From Deltaproteobacteria bacterium (GTDB taxonomy: Bacteria > Myxococcota > UBA727 > VGSZ01), in the NCBI GenBank assembly GCA_016874845.1, contig VGSZ01000016.1, positions 1 through 39,225 of the forward strand: 39,225 nucleotides of DNA. The letters run 5' to 3'. Under the pieces are notes generated by a model, which was not told where the DNA came from, did not search any database, and saw only the letters and a list, made by a program, of their open reading frames with translations. The position numbers and the translations under genes were made by a program. Below, piece after piece: positions 17,455 through 26,081 of this stretch (its first letter is position 1; each line of letters begins with the position of its first letter).

Positions 17455-18774
17455 ATGTCGAACAATCGCGGGACCCGCTTCGGCAAATACACGCTGCTCA
17501 ACCGCATCGCGGTGGGCGGAATGGCCGAGGTCTTCCTCGCGCGGCAGGAGGGGCTCGAGGGGTTCGAGAAGACCGTCTGCATCAAGCGCATCCGACCGCA
17601 CCTGTCGTCACAGGCGAGCTTCGTGCGGATGTTCCTGAACGAGGCGAAGCTCGCCGCGCAGCTGAACCATCCCAATATTGTTCAGATCTACGACCTTGGT
17701 CGCGTCAACGACTCGTACTTCATTGCAATGGAGTACATCTCGGGTCGCGACATGAGTCGAATAATTCCAAAGGCCGAGAAGGCGGGGATTTCATTCCCCA
17801 TGATCTACGCCTTGCGGATCGCATCCAACGTCTGCGAAGGTCTGTACCTCGCCCACACCAAGACCGACGCCTACGGCAACCCGCTGAACATCGTCCACCG
17901 CGACATCACGCCCGAGAACATCCTCGTGTCGTTCAACGGCACGGTGAAGATCGTCGACTTCGGCATCGCCAAGGCGAACTCGCAGCTGGAGCAGACGCGC
18001 GCCGGCGAGATAAAGGGCAAGCTCAGCTACATGAGCCCCGAGCAGTGCATGGGCCACTCGCTCGACGCGCGCTCGGACATCTTCTCGTTCGGATCGGTGA
18101 TCTACGAGTGGATCACCGGCTACAAGTTGTTCACCGGTGAGAACGAGATGGCGATCCTGAAGTCGATTATCGACGGCAAGATCTATCCACCTTCTTACTT
18201 CAAGGAAGACGTGCCAGAGGCGGTGGAGCGAATTCTGATGAAGTCGCTTGAGAAGGATAAGACCAAGCGATACCAGTCCGCTTGGGAGATGCAGTTCGAC
18301 ATCGACACCTACCTCGCCAGCAGCGAGTTCACGCCGTCGAACATCCACCTGTCGAACTTCCTCAAGCAGATCTTCGGAGACGAGATCGAACGGGAAAAAG
18401 AGCTGCTGCTCAAGCACAAGGAAGAGAGCGAGCGCAACCCGCGTGCCGGTCAGGGCTCCGAGGAAGAGGTGCTCGAACTCGAAGAGGTCGGTGGCCGCGC
18501 CCTGACCGACAGCATCCCGCGTCGCGACGCCGCCGACGGCGGCGCGCCGAACCTCGACGACGGCGCCGAGGGGCGCAAGGGAATGAGCGCCAAGCCGCCG
18601 CCGCGCGGGAAGCGGGCCGCCCGCGACGAAGACGTCGAGCTGACGGTGCGCGTCGGCGCCGATGAGGCAAAGGCGCTGCGACGGGTCGCCGAGCGCCACA
18701 AAGTCAGCGTCGAGCACCTGACGCGCGAGCTGCTCTGCGGGCACCTGCGCTGGCACCTCGACGACGACGGCTGA
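17455..18774 (+). CDS. Soluble Hanks-type Ser/Thr protein kinase with C-terminal ribbon-helix-helix-like segment
   Basis: FGKYTLLNRIAVGGMAEVFLA, IVHRDITPENILVSFNG, IVDFGIAKA, SPEQCMGHSLDARSDIFSFG; no TM segment; tail ELTVRVGADEAKALRRVAERHKVSVEHLTRELLCGHLRWHL. Confidence 0.92.
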   Translation: MSNNRGTRFGKYTLLNRIAVGGMAEVFLARQEGLEGFEKTVCIKRIRPHLSSQASFVRMFLNEAKLAAQLNHPNIVQIYDLGRVNDSYFIAMEYISGRDMSRIIPKAEKAGISFPMIYALRIASNVCEGLYLAHTKTDAYGNPLNIVHRDITPENILVSFNGTVKIVDFGIAKANSQLEQTRAGEIKGKLSYMSPEQCMGHSLDARSDIFSFGSVIYEWITGYKLFTGENEMAILKSIIDGKIYPPSYFKEDVPEAVERILMKSLEKDKTKRYQSAWEMQFDIDTYLASSEFTPSNIHLSNFLKQIFGDEIEREKELLLKHKEESERNPRAGQGSEEEVLELEEVGGRALTDSIPRRDAADGGAPNLDDGAEGRKGMSAKPPPRGKRAARDEDVELTVRVGADEAKALRRVAERHKVSVEHLTRELLCGHLRWHLDDDG

Positions 18775-18870
18775 CCGGCCACGATCGGGCGGACTGTGTC
18801 GCTGCCCTGCCCGCAAGCCCCGGTCAGCGGACCGCCCGCCGCGCCGGCGCGGACGGGTCGTCGGTGGGCC

Positions 18871-18901
18871 TTGCAACGGCGCCGGCCACGCGGGGTAGGC
18901 T
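18871..18901 (+). promoter_or_regulatory. Candidate promoter TTGCAA-19-TAGGCT, 9 nt before ATG
   Basis: ggccTTGCAAcggcgccggccacgcggggTAGGCTgccgtcgtcATG. Confidence 0.4.
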
Positions 18902-18910
18902 GCCGTCGTC

Positions 18911-20260
18911 ATGAACCAGTCGAAACCGCCCGCCCTTCTCGACCTCGACCCGTCGTTCCTCACCCCCGTCGAGGGACCGTCGCCGGACGTCACGCCGCCG
19001 GACGCGCCGTCGGTCGCGGCTCCGCCCGAGGCGTCCGCTGCGGACGCCGCTGGCCCCGGTGCCCCTGCGGCCCCGCCGCCTGCCGTCAGCTACCCCCTGG
19101 TGCCGCTGCCGCCCGGGGCGATTCCCGCGGCGTTCTCCCGGGCCGTCGACCCCGCCAGTCCCGCCGCCGGCCGCATGATGGCGGCACGGGCGATGGCGCC
19201 CATCCCGCCGCGGGCGCTCGTCCCCATCATCTACCAGCTGCACCTCGACCCCGACCCCATGGTCGCGGCGGCGGCGGCGAAGTCGTTCGCCAACCTCGAC
19301 GAGAGGCTCATTGCACCCGTGCTCGGCGACGCCCTGCCGGCGCCCGTGCTGGAGGCGCTGGCGCACGCGCTGGTCAACCGCTTCAACGTCGCTGAGAAGC
19401 TGCTGCTGAATCGCGCCGTGCCCGACAGCGCGTTCGGCTGGGTCGCCGAGCACACGGAAGACAGCAGCATCATCAATGTCATCGTCGAGAACCAGGAACG
19501 CCTGCTGCGCGATCACCGCATCGTGCGCGCGCTCAAGCGCAACCCGAAGGCGCTGCGCTCCGAGCTCGACAAGGCCATCGACTTCCTTGTCCGCGAGGGC
19601 CTCTTCCTCGAGGACATTCCGGAATTCGAGGACGCGTTCCTGAGGCTCGGCAAGGCCGAGCAGCTCGCGGTGCTGAAGAACGTCAAGGTCAGCAACGAGC
19701 ACCTGAGCGAGCGCGAGCTCAACAAGGCCGCCGATCTCGGCATGAGCGCCGACGAATTCATCTCTTCGGGCGCCGACCTGATGTCCGACAGGGAGCGCGA
19801 GGCGATCCTCGACGAGCTGGCCGACATGGACGGCGAGGGCGATCAGTCGGAGGAATCGACGAGGACGCCCTTCATGAAGTTGCCGATCCCCATCCAGATC
19901 AAGATGGCGATGACCGGCTCGCACGAAAAAGCGATCGAGGCGTTGAACAGCCCCAACCGCGTCGTCGCCGGCTCGGCGATCCGCAATCCGAAGATCAAGG
20001 AGAACGACGTCGTCAAGATCTCGCGCAGCAAGACGATGCACGAGGACGTCATCCGCTACATCTGCAACAACGGCGATTGGACGAAGAGCTACACGGTCAA
20101 ATTCAACCTCGTGCAGAACCCCAAGACGCCGCCGACGCTGATTTCTCGCTGGCTCCCGCTGCTGCGGACGTCCGACTTGAAGGCGCTCGCGAAGTCCAAG
20201 CAGGTGCCATCGAACGTCGCCCTGCTCGCCAAGCGGTTGATGTCGACGCGCGAAGGCTGA
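18911..20260 (+). CDS. Conserved hypothetical, helical-repeat-like protein
   Basis: Long coherent frame with non-random composition (LVNRFNVAEKLLLNRAVPDSAFGWV...NNGDWTKSYTVKFNLVQNPKTPPTLISRWLPLLR); own start-proximal promoter candidate. Confidence 0.75.
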   Translation: MNQSKPPALLDLDPSFLTPVEGPSPDVTPPDAPSVAAPPEASAADAAGPGAPAAPPPAVSYPLVPLPPGAIPAAFSRAVDPASPAAGRMMAARAMAPIPPRALVPIIYQLHLDPDPMVAAAAAKSFANLDERLIAPVLGDALPAPVLEALAHALVNRFNVAEKLLLNRAVPDSAFGWVAEHTEDSSIINVIVENQERLLRDHRIVRALKRNPKALRSELDKAIDFLVREGLFLEDIPEFEDAFLRLGKAEQLAVLKNVKVSNEHLSERELNKAADLGMSADEFISSGADLMSDREREAILDELADMDGEGDQSEESTRTPFMKLPIPIQIKMAMTGSHEKAIEALNSPNRVVAGSAIRNPKIKENDVVKISRSKTMHEDVIRYICNNGDWTKSYTVKFNLVQNPKTPPTLISRWLPLLRTSDLKALAKSKQVPSNVALLAKRLMSTREG

Positions 20261-20670
20261 CGGACGCACGGCGAGATGGCGGCGCGGACAATGGTGTCGG
20301 CGCCACCGTCGGACGGTGGCCGGGTCGGCGGGGCCTGTCGGGCGGGTTCGGCCTCGACCGGCACGGCTCGCGGCACACGCTGCTCGAGCGCCGTGCGGCT
20401 GCTCCCATCGACCTCACCGGTCGCTGGCAGACCGGTGCGTCGCTGGAACTCCCGAACCGCCGCCGCAGTCTGCGGCCCGGATTCACCGTCGACGCCGTCG
20501 GCGGCAAGGAGACCACCGTCGCGCCGGCACCCTTGCACGAAGCGCACGTGGTCGCCGCGCGCCCCAATCGAAAGCTGGTCGGCGGCAGCCGGCGCGGTTC
20601 GGGGGGACGACGCGACATCAAACGAACCCTGGATTCGGATCGTGGGGTGCGCATCGGCAGGAACCGTCAT
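20089..20670 (-). CDS. Peptidoglycan-binding domain 1-like protein; C-terminal extent uncertain
   Basis: GARGDHVRFVQ...LLAADGVDGESGPQTAAAVREFQRRTGLPATGEVDGSSRTAL; the frame continues antisense into the 3' end of 18911-20260. Confidence 0.5.
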   Translation of the reverse strand: MTVPADAHPTIRIQGSFDVASSPRTAPAAADQLSIGARGDHVRFVQGCRRDGGLLAADGVDGESGPQTAAAVREFQRRTGLPATGEVDGSSRTALEQRVPRAVPVEAEPARQAPPTRPPSDGGADTIVRAAISPCVRQPSRVDINRLASRATFDGTCLDFASAFKSDVRSSGSQREISVGGVLGFCTRLNLTV

Positions 20671-20758
20671 GGCACTCCTGCCGCGGCACCCGCCTTTCGA
20701 CCGATACAAGCCGATCCCACATCGCGTGCTTGTGGCGCCGTCGGCGCGGCGACCTGTG

Positions 20759-22279
20759 TCAGGGAGCGAGCACGCCGCCGAGCGACAGCGCCGTCGCTCG
20801 CGTGATGGTGATGTCGACGAGCGCACCGACGAGGGACGCCGGGCCGTCGAAAACGACGATGTGGTCGCCACGGGTGCGGGCCGTCAGCCGGACCGTGCCG
20901 TCGTCGCGGGCTGCCTGCTTCTTGCGCCCCAGCGGGTACAGCACGGTGCCGTCGCCGTCGCGGGGCGCCTGCGCCTGGACCTGCGGGTCGAGCTTGGCGG
21001 CGCCCTCGACAAGCACTGGCAGCCGCTGCCCGACCATCGCCTGGTGGTGCTCGAGCGCGATCTCCTGCTGCAGGGCGAGCATGCGTTGGTTGCGGCTACG
21101 CTTGACGTCGTCGGCGATGTCGTCGGCGTCGCGCCGGCTAGCCACGGTATTGGGCCGCGGCGAGTACTTGAAGACGTAGACGGTCTTGTAGCGGACGGCG
21201 CGCAGCAGCGAGAGCGACGCGTCGAAGTCGTCGTCCGTCTCGGTGGGATACCCGACGATCATGTCGCCGACGATCGCGACGTCGGGCATGCGCGCGCGCG
21301 CGCGCTCGATCAGCCCGAGGTAGCTGTCGACGGTGTAGCCGCGGTTCATCAGCTGCAGCATGCGGTCGCTGCCCGACTGCGCCGGGATGTGCAGGAAGCG
21401 GCTGATTCGTGGCGACGCCGCCATCACGTCGAGGGCCTCGTCGGTGAAGTCGCGCGGGTAGCTGGTCAGGAAGCGCAGCCGCGGCAGGTCGGGCACCTCG
21501 TCGTGCACACGCTTCAGCAGGCCGGCGAACGTCGTGTCGCCGTGGACGTAGTGGTTGATGGTCTGGCCGAGCAGCGTCACCTCGCGCGCGCCAGCCGCCG
21601 CGAGCCTCTTGACCTCGGCGACGATGGCGTCGGGCTCGCGGTGCACCTCGGGCCCGCGCGTGTAGGGCACCACGCAGAACGAGCAGAACTTGTTGCACCC
21701 TCGGGTGATGCGCACGTAGGCCTGCGCGTGGGCCACGTCTTCGTCGACACGGCGGCCCTGATCGAGGGCCTCGAGGCGGTCCATCGCCGCGTCCAGCGTC
21801 TTGCTGCGGCGGCTCGTGTGGCCCGACAGCGCCACCTGTTGGCCGCGCAGGCCCTGCTCACGCTCGCCGCGCAGCTGCTCGAGAAGCAGCGGCAGCCGGT
21901 CAAGCTCCGACGGGCCGACGACGACATCGAGGTGCTTCAGCCGCGACGCCAGCTCCTTGCCGGTGCGCTCGGCCATGCAGCCAAGCATGCCGACGACGAG
22001 CTCGGGGCGCTCCTTCTTGCGCTTCTGCATGACGCCAAGGCGCGACAGCACCTTCTGCTCGCTCTGATCGCGCACCGCGCAGGTGTTGTAGAGCACGACG
22101 TCGGCGTGGGCGGCGTCGGCGACGAACGAGTAGCCGAGGGTCACGAGCTGATCGCGCACGAGCTCGCTGTCGAGGACGTTCATCTGGCAGCCGAACGTCT
22201 CGAGGAACACGCGCCGGCCGGCGGATGAGGGCGCGTCGGCAGGGGGCTGGTCGTCGACGATGCGCAGCGGGATCACCAT
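20759..22279 (-). CDS. miaB: tRNA-2-methylthio-N6-dimethylallyladenosine synthase MiaB
   Basis: FLETFGCQMN, YNTCAVRDQSEQKV, LGCMAER, radical-SAM RGCNKFCSFCVVPYTRGPE, C-terminal TRAM-like domain. Confidence 0.96.
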   Translation of the reverse strand: MVIPLRIVDDQPPADAPSSAGRRVFLETFGCQMNVLDSELVRDQLVTLGYSFVADAAHADVVLYNTCAVRDQSEQKVLSRLGVMQKRKKERPELVVGMLGCMAERTGKELASRLKHLDVVVGPSELDRLPLLLEQLRGEREQGLRGQQVALSGHTSRRSKTLDAAMDRLEALDQGRRVDEDVAHAQAYVRITRGCNKFCSFCVVPYTRGPEVHREPDAIVAEVKRLAAAGAREVTLLGQTINHYVHGDTTFAGLLKRVHDEVPDLPRLRFLTSYPRDFTDEALDVMAASPRISRFLHIPAQSGSDRMLQLMNRGYTVDSYLGLIERARARMPDVAIVGDMIVGYPTETDDDFDASLSLLRAVRYKTVYVFKYSPRPNTVASRRDADDIADDVKRSRNQRMLALQQEIALEHHQAMVGQRLPVLVEGAAKLDPQVQAQAPRDGDGTVLYPLGRKKQAARDDGTVRLTARTRGDHIVVFDGPASLVGALVDITITRATALSLGGVLAP

Positions 22280-22286
22280 GGTCGGG

Positions 22287-22314
22287 ACGGTAGCGTCGAC
22301 GTCGACGGCCGCAA
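22287..22314 (-). promoter_or_regulatory. Candidate miaB promoter TTGCGG-16-TACCGT, 7 nt before ATG
   Basis: Reverse strand: TTGCGGccgtcgacgtcgacgcTACCGTcccgaccATG. Confidence 0.5.
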
Positions 22315-22323
22315 TCCCCGCCC

Positions 22324-22384
22324 CGTCGCGTCACCCGCCCCGTCGCATCACCCGCCCCGTCTCATCACCCGCCCTGTCGCATCC
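22324..22384. repeat. 17-bp tandem repeat, about 3.6 copies, consensus cgtcgcatcacccgccc
   Basis: cgtcgcgtcacccgccc / cgtcgcatcacccgccc / cgtctcatcacccgccc / tgtcgcatcc, intergenic between divergent genes. Confidence 0.85.
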
Positions 22385-22411
22385 ACTGCGCGACCGTGGC
22401 ATCCAAGCCTC

Positions 22412-23635
22412 ATGGGTGCCCCATCGTGCGCGTTCGATGCTGAGGTCGTGGTCGCCGGCGGGGGGCTCGCTGGCGCCGCGCTGGCGCTGGCGCTGCGTCG
22501 GCAGGGCACCAGCGTCGTCGTCGTCGACAAGGCCGACTTCCCGCGCGAGAAGCCCTGCGGCGAGGGGCTCCTGCCCCACGGCGTCGCGCTGCTGCAGGGG
22601 CTCGGGCTCGGCGACGTCGTCGACGCCTGTGGCGGGCGGCCGTTCCGGGGGATCCTGTACCACTGCCACGGCGTCGTCGCCGCCGGCGACTTCGCTCACG
22701 GCGCCACGGGTCGCGGTCTGCGCCGGCGGCTGCTCGACGAGTCGGTGCGCGCGCGCGCGGCCAGCGCCGGAGCGACGCTGGTGCGGGCCCGCGTCGACCG
22801 CGCCAGCGTCGATCCCGACGGCGCCACGCTAATGCTCGACGACGGGCGCGCGCTGCGCGGGCGGGTGCTGGTCGGCGCCGACGGCCCACGCTCGACGGTG
22901 CGGCACTCGCTCGGGCTCGACGGCGGTGCGCCCCGCCGGGCGCGCTTCGCGCTTCGCCGGCACTATCGCCTGCGGCCGGGCGCGGCGCTGCCCGATCGCG
23001 TCGAGGTCCACGTCGGGCACCACCACGAGCTGTATGTGACGCCCGTGGCGGCGGCCGACGGCAGCGGGGACGCCGTCATCGGCGTCGCCGCCCTGTGCGA
23101 GCGCGCCGTGTTCGCTGCCCAGGGCGGCCGCCCCGACGAGCGCCTCGATGCACTCGTCGCGGCCTGCGCGCCGCTCGCCGCGCGGCTGCAGGGCGCCGTG
23201 CCCGACGGCCCGGCGTTGTCGTGCGGGCCGCTGCGCGTGCGGGCGCGCGACGTCGCCCAGGGGCGCGCGCTCCTGATCGGCGACGCGGCCGGCTACGTCG
23301 ACGCGATCACCGGCGAGGGCATGAGTCTGGCGTTGCAGACCGCGCGCCTCGCCGTCGACGCCGTCGGCGCCATCCTTGGCGACGGCGACGTCGACGCCGC
23401 GGCGGCGCGCTACCGCCGGGCCCGCGCCGTGGTCTTCCGCGACCATGCCGTGCTGACCCAGGGGCTCGTCGAGCTGGCGCGGCGGCCCTTCTTTGCCCGT
23501 CGCGTGATCGCCCGCCTCGGTCGTGAGCCGGCGCTGTTCTCGCGCCTCCTGCAGGTCAACGACGGCCAGCTCCCGCTGACCGCGTTCGGCCTCGGCAACC
23601 TCGCCCGGCTCGCCCTCGGCGCCAGCCCTCGCTGA
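22412..23635 (+). CDS. FAD-dependent oxidoreductase of the geranylgeranyl reductase/halogenase-like family
   Basis: VVVAGGGLAGAALALALRRQGTSVVVVDKADFPREKPCGEGLLPHG, GADGPRSTVR, LIGDAAGYVDAITGEGMSLALQTA. Confidence 0.87.
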   Translation: MGAPSCAFDAEVVVAGGGLAGAALALALRRQGTSVVVVDKADFPREKPCGEGLLPHGVALLQGLGLGDVVDACGGRPFRGILYHCHGVVAAGDFAHGATGRGLRRRLLDESVRARAASAGATLVRARVDRASVDPDGATLMLDDGRALRGRVLVGADGPRSTVRHSLGLDGGAPRRARFALRRHYRLRPGAALPDRVEVHVGHHHELYVTPVAAADGSGDAVIGVAALCERAVFAAQGGRPDERLDALVAACAPLAARLQGAVPDGPALSCGPLRVRARDVAQGRALLIGDAAGYVDAITGEGMSLALQTARLAVDAVGAILGDGDVDAAAARYRRARAVVFRDHAVLTQGLVELARRPFFARRVIARLGREPALFSRLLQVNDGQLPLTAFGLGNLARLALGASPR

Positions 23636-23640
23636 ACGGG

Positions 23641-24515
23641 GGTCTACGTTCCGGCGGGGAGCGATCCGGCACGCTGGAGCCCGGCGCCAGCGCCCCGGTG
23701 ACGCTGGCCCGTGAGCCCGGCGACAGCGGGTTCGACGGCGCGCGCCTCGTGATCACGTCCAACGGTCCTGACAACGCCGAGGCGGTGGTCGGGCTGCGGC
23801 GAGAGGGAGCCAGCCCCGGTGTCCGCCGCTGTCGACGAGCTGCCCGACCAGGCTGCCATGACTACCCGGGTCGGGGATCGCCTGTCGGTCGATGGCGCGG
23901 CGTCCATCGACCCCGAGGGCGACGTCCTCGCCAACGCGTGGACCTTGACGCCGCCGGGCGGCGCCAAGGCGCAGCTCGACGACGACACCGCCGCCCGCGC
24001 GACGTTCACGCCCGACCGCGTCGGCACGTGGCGGGCAGCGCTCGTCGTCACTGACGCGCTCGGGCGATCGTCGCTTGCCGCCGTCGTGCTCTACGACGTC
24101 CCGACTGCGGGTCCGTTTTCGCGCCGAGCTGTCGTGGAGCACGCGGCAGGATCTCGACCTGCACCTCATCGACCTCGCGCTGCCCGACGGCGGCAGCGGC
24201 GCGCTGCTCCAGGACCGGCGTCTGTGGCGGCGGAATGCGCCGCCTCGACGACGACGCCAACGGCCTCGACGACTGCGTCCTTGTCGACGACTACGCCGCG
24301 GCCCCGCCTCCGCGGCGCTGGCCATCGAGCAGCCGCCGGCGGGCACGTACGCCGTGTGGGTGCACGCCTTTGCCGACGCAGGCTCGCCCGACGCCGTGGC
24401 GGCGGTGGCGTTGCGCCTCGACGACGGCGAGCCGGTGCAGCGGTTGACGCGCACCCTGCCGGCGACCTGCGCGGCGTGCCATGTCGCTGACGTCACGTTC
24501 CCGCAGGGGCATTGA
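23641..24515 (+). pseudogene. Remnant of a PKD-domain surface protein with about four frame changes
   Basis: Consecutive coherent segments in different frames: SGTLEPGASAPVTLAREPGDSGFDGARLVITSNGPDNAEAVVGLR; VDELPDQAAMTTRVGDRLSVDGAASIDPEGDVLANAWTLTPPGG...VVLYDVP; RFRAELSWSTRQDLDLHLIDLALPDGGSG; RLDDDANGLDDCVLVDDY; IEQPPAGTYAVWVHAFADAG...CAACHVADVTFPQGH*. Confidence 0.65.
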
Positions 24516-24565
24516 GCAACCCTGGGGACCCCGTCGTCGCGGTGTGCCCCTGATGGGTGGACGTC

Positions 24566-24601
24566 GGCCGGCGGCGGGAAGTGGGGCCCGTCGCCGTGGC
24601 C
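24566..24601. terminator. GC-rich hairpin between convergent units (no U tract)
   Basis: ggccggcggcggg-aagtgggg-cccgtcgccgtggcc; 9-bp stem with one G-U plus 4 outer bp across a 2-nt bulge. Confidence 0.35.
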
Positions 24602-24630
24602 GTCACGAGGCGTCAGACGTCAGGCGGGCC

Positions 24631-25938
24631 TCAGCCGGCGAGGACGTCGTGCATCACGAGCTCTTGCCCGCGCCCAGGGCCAACGCCCACGATCGACAGC
24701 CGCACCCCGAGGCGTTGCACGACGAAGTTCAGGTAGCGCCGCGCGGCGGCAGGCAGGTCGTCGAGGGACGCGATGCGGTCGGGCACCTTGTCGAAGCCCT
24801 CGAACGACTCGTACACCGGCGTCACCGCCTGCAGCTTGCGCACGTCGTGGGGGAAGTGCGGCAGGCGCCTGCCGTCGAGCTCGTAGGCCGTGCAGACCTT
24901 CAGCTCGCCGTAGCCGGCGAGCACATCGAGCTTGGTGATCGCCAGATCGGTCACACCGTTGATGCGCACCGCGTACTCGAGCGCCGGCAGGTCGAGCCAG
25001 CCCGTACGCCGCGGCCGTCCCGTCGTCGCGCCGAACTCGCGGCCGCGCTGGCGCAGGTCTTCGCCGCGCGCGTCGGTCATCTCGGTGGGGAACGGGCCCT
25101 CGCCGACGCGGGTCGAGTAGGCCTTCAGCACCGCGAGCACGCGGCCGAGCAGGTTCGGTCCCACCCCCGCTCCCACCGACGCGTGCGCCGCCAGGCAATT
25201 CGAGGACGTGACGAACGGGTAGGTGCCGTGGTCGAGGTCGAGCAGCGCGCCCTGCGCGCCCTCGAACAGCACGCGCTTTCCGGCCTGCGCCGCGGCGTGG
25301 ATGCGGGCGCCGGCGTCGTCGACGAGGGGCTTCAGCTTCTGCCCCTGCTGGCGCAGCCGGGCGATGATCGACTCGATCTCCTCGCCCTTGTAGACCTCGC
25401 CGTCCAACGCCTCGAGCACGCTGTTGGCGTACATGACGCCGCTGCGCACAGCGTCGGCGACGCGGTCGGGCTCGATCAGGTCGTGCATGCGCAGCCCGCG
25501 ACGGGCAGCCTTGTCTTCGTAGGCGGGGCCGATGCCGCGGCCGGTGGTGCCGATCTTGCCGGCACCGCGCGCCACCTCGCGCGCCTTGTCGACGCGCTTG
25601 TGGAACGGGAGGATCACGTGGGCCTGATCGGAGACGATCATGCGCTCTGGCGACGTCAGGTCGACGAGGCCGCGCGCCGCCAGCATCTCGAGCTCCTGCA
25701 GCAGCACCTCGGGATCGACGACGCAGCCGGGCCCGATCACGCACAGCTTGCTCTTGTGAAGCACCCCCGACGGCACCAGATGCAGCACGGTGGTGACGCC
25801 GTCGACAACGACGGTGTGGCCGGCGTTGTTGCCGCCGTGGAAGCGGACGACAACGTCGGCCTGCTCGCTCAGCCGGTCGACGATGCGCCCCTTGCCCTCG
25901 TCTCCCCACTGCGCGCCGATGCACACTAGGTTGCCCAT
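24631..25938 (-). CDS. purA: Adenylosuccinate synthetase
   Basis: MGNLVCIGAQWGDEGKGRIVDRL, VRFHGGNNAGHTVV, GTTGRGIGPAYEDK, FEGAQGALLDLDHGTYPFVTSSN; SD gaggag upstream. Confidence 0.97.
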   Translation of the reverse strand: MGNLVCIGAQWGDEGKGRIVDRLSEQADVVVRFHGGNNAGHTVVVDGVTTVLHLVPSGVLHKSKLCVIGPGCVVDPEVLLQELEMLAARGLVDLTSPERMIVSDQAHVILPFHKRVDKAREVARGAGKIGTTGRGIGPAYEDKAARRGLRMHDLIEPDRVADAVRSGVMYANSVLEALDGEVYKGEEIESIIARLRQQGQKLKPLVDDAGARIHAAAQAGKRVLFEGAQGALLDLDHGTYPFVTSSNCLAAHASVGAGVGPNLLGRVLAVLKAYSTRVGEGPFPTEMTDARGEDLRQRGREFGATTGRPRRTGWLDLPALEYAVRINGVTDLAITKLDVLAGYGELKVCTAYELDGRRLPHFPHDVRKLQAVTPVYESFEGFDKVPDRIASLDDLPAAARRYLNFVVQRLGVRLSIVGVGPGRGQELVMHDVLAG

Positions 25939-26081
25939 CGTCCTGCTCCTCGCGTCCGTCGCCGTTTGTTGCCGCGTGCGGGTGTGGCGGCGGCATGGCG
26001 ACGCAGCAAGGGGGTCCAACGCCGCCCCCGCCGCCCTGCGGCCCCCTTGCGCGACGACGGTGTGATCGCCATCGATCGGAC

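Noticed and set aside
21287-21306. Alternating CG run (gcatgcgcgcgcgcgcgcgc), possible Z-DNA
   Set aside because: Lies inside miaB and is explained by codons for RARAR; expected at this GC content.
20276-22228. 650-aa plus-strand ORF
   Set aside because: Antisense to miaB and the PG-binding ORF; no recognisable domain.
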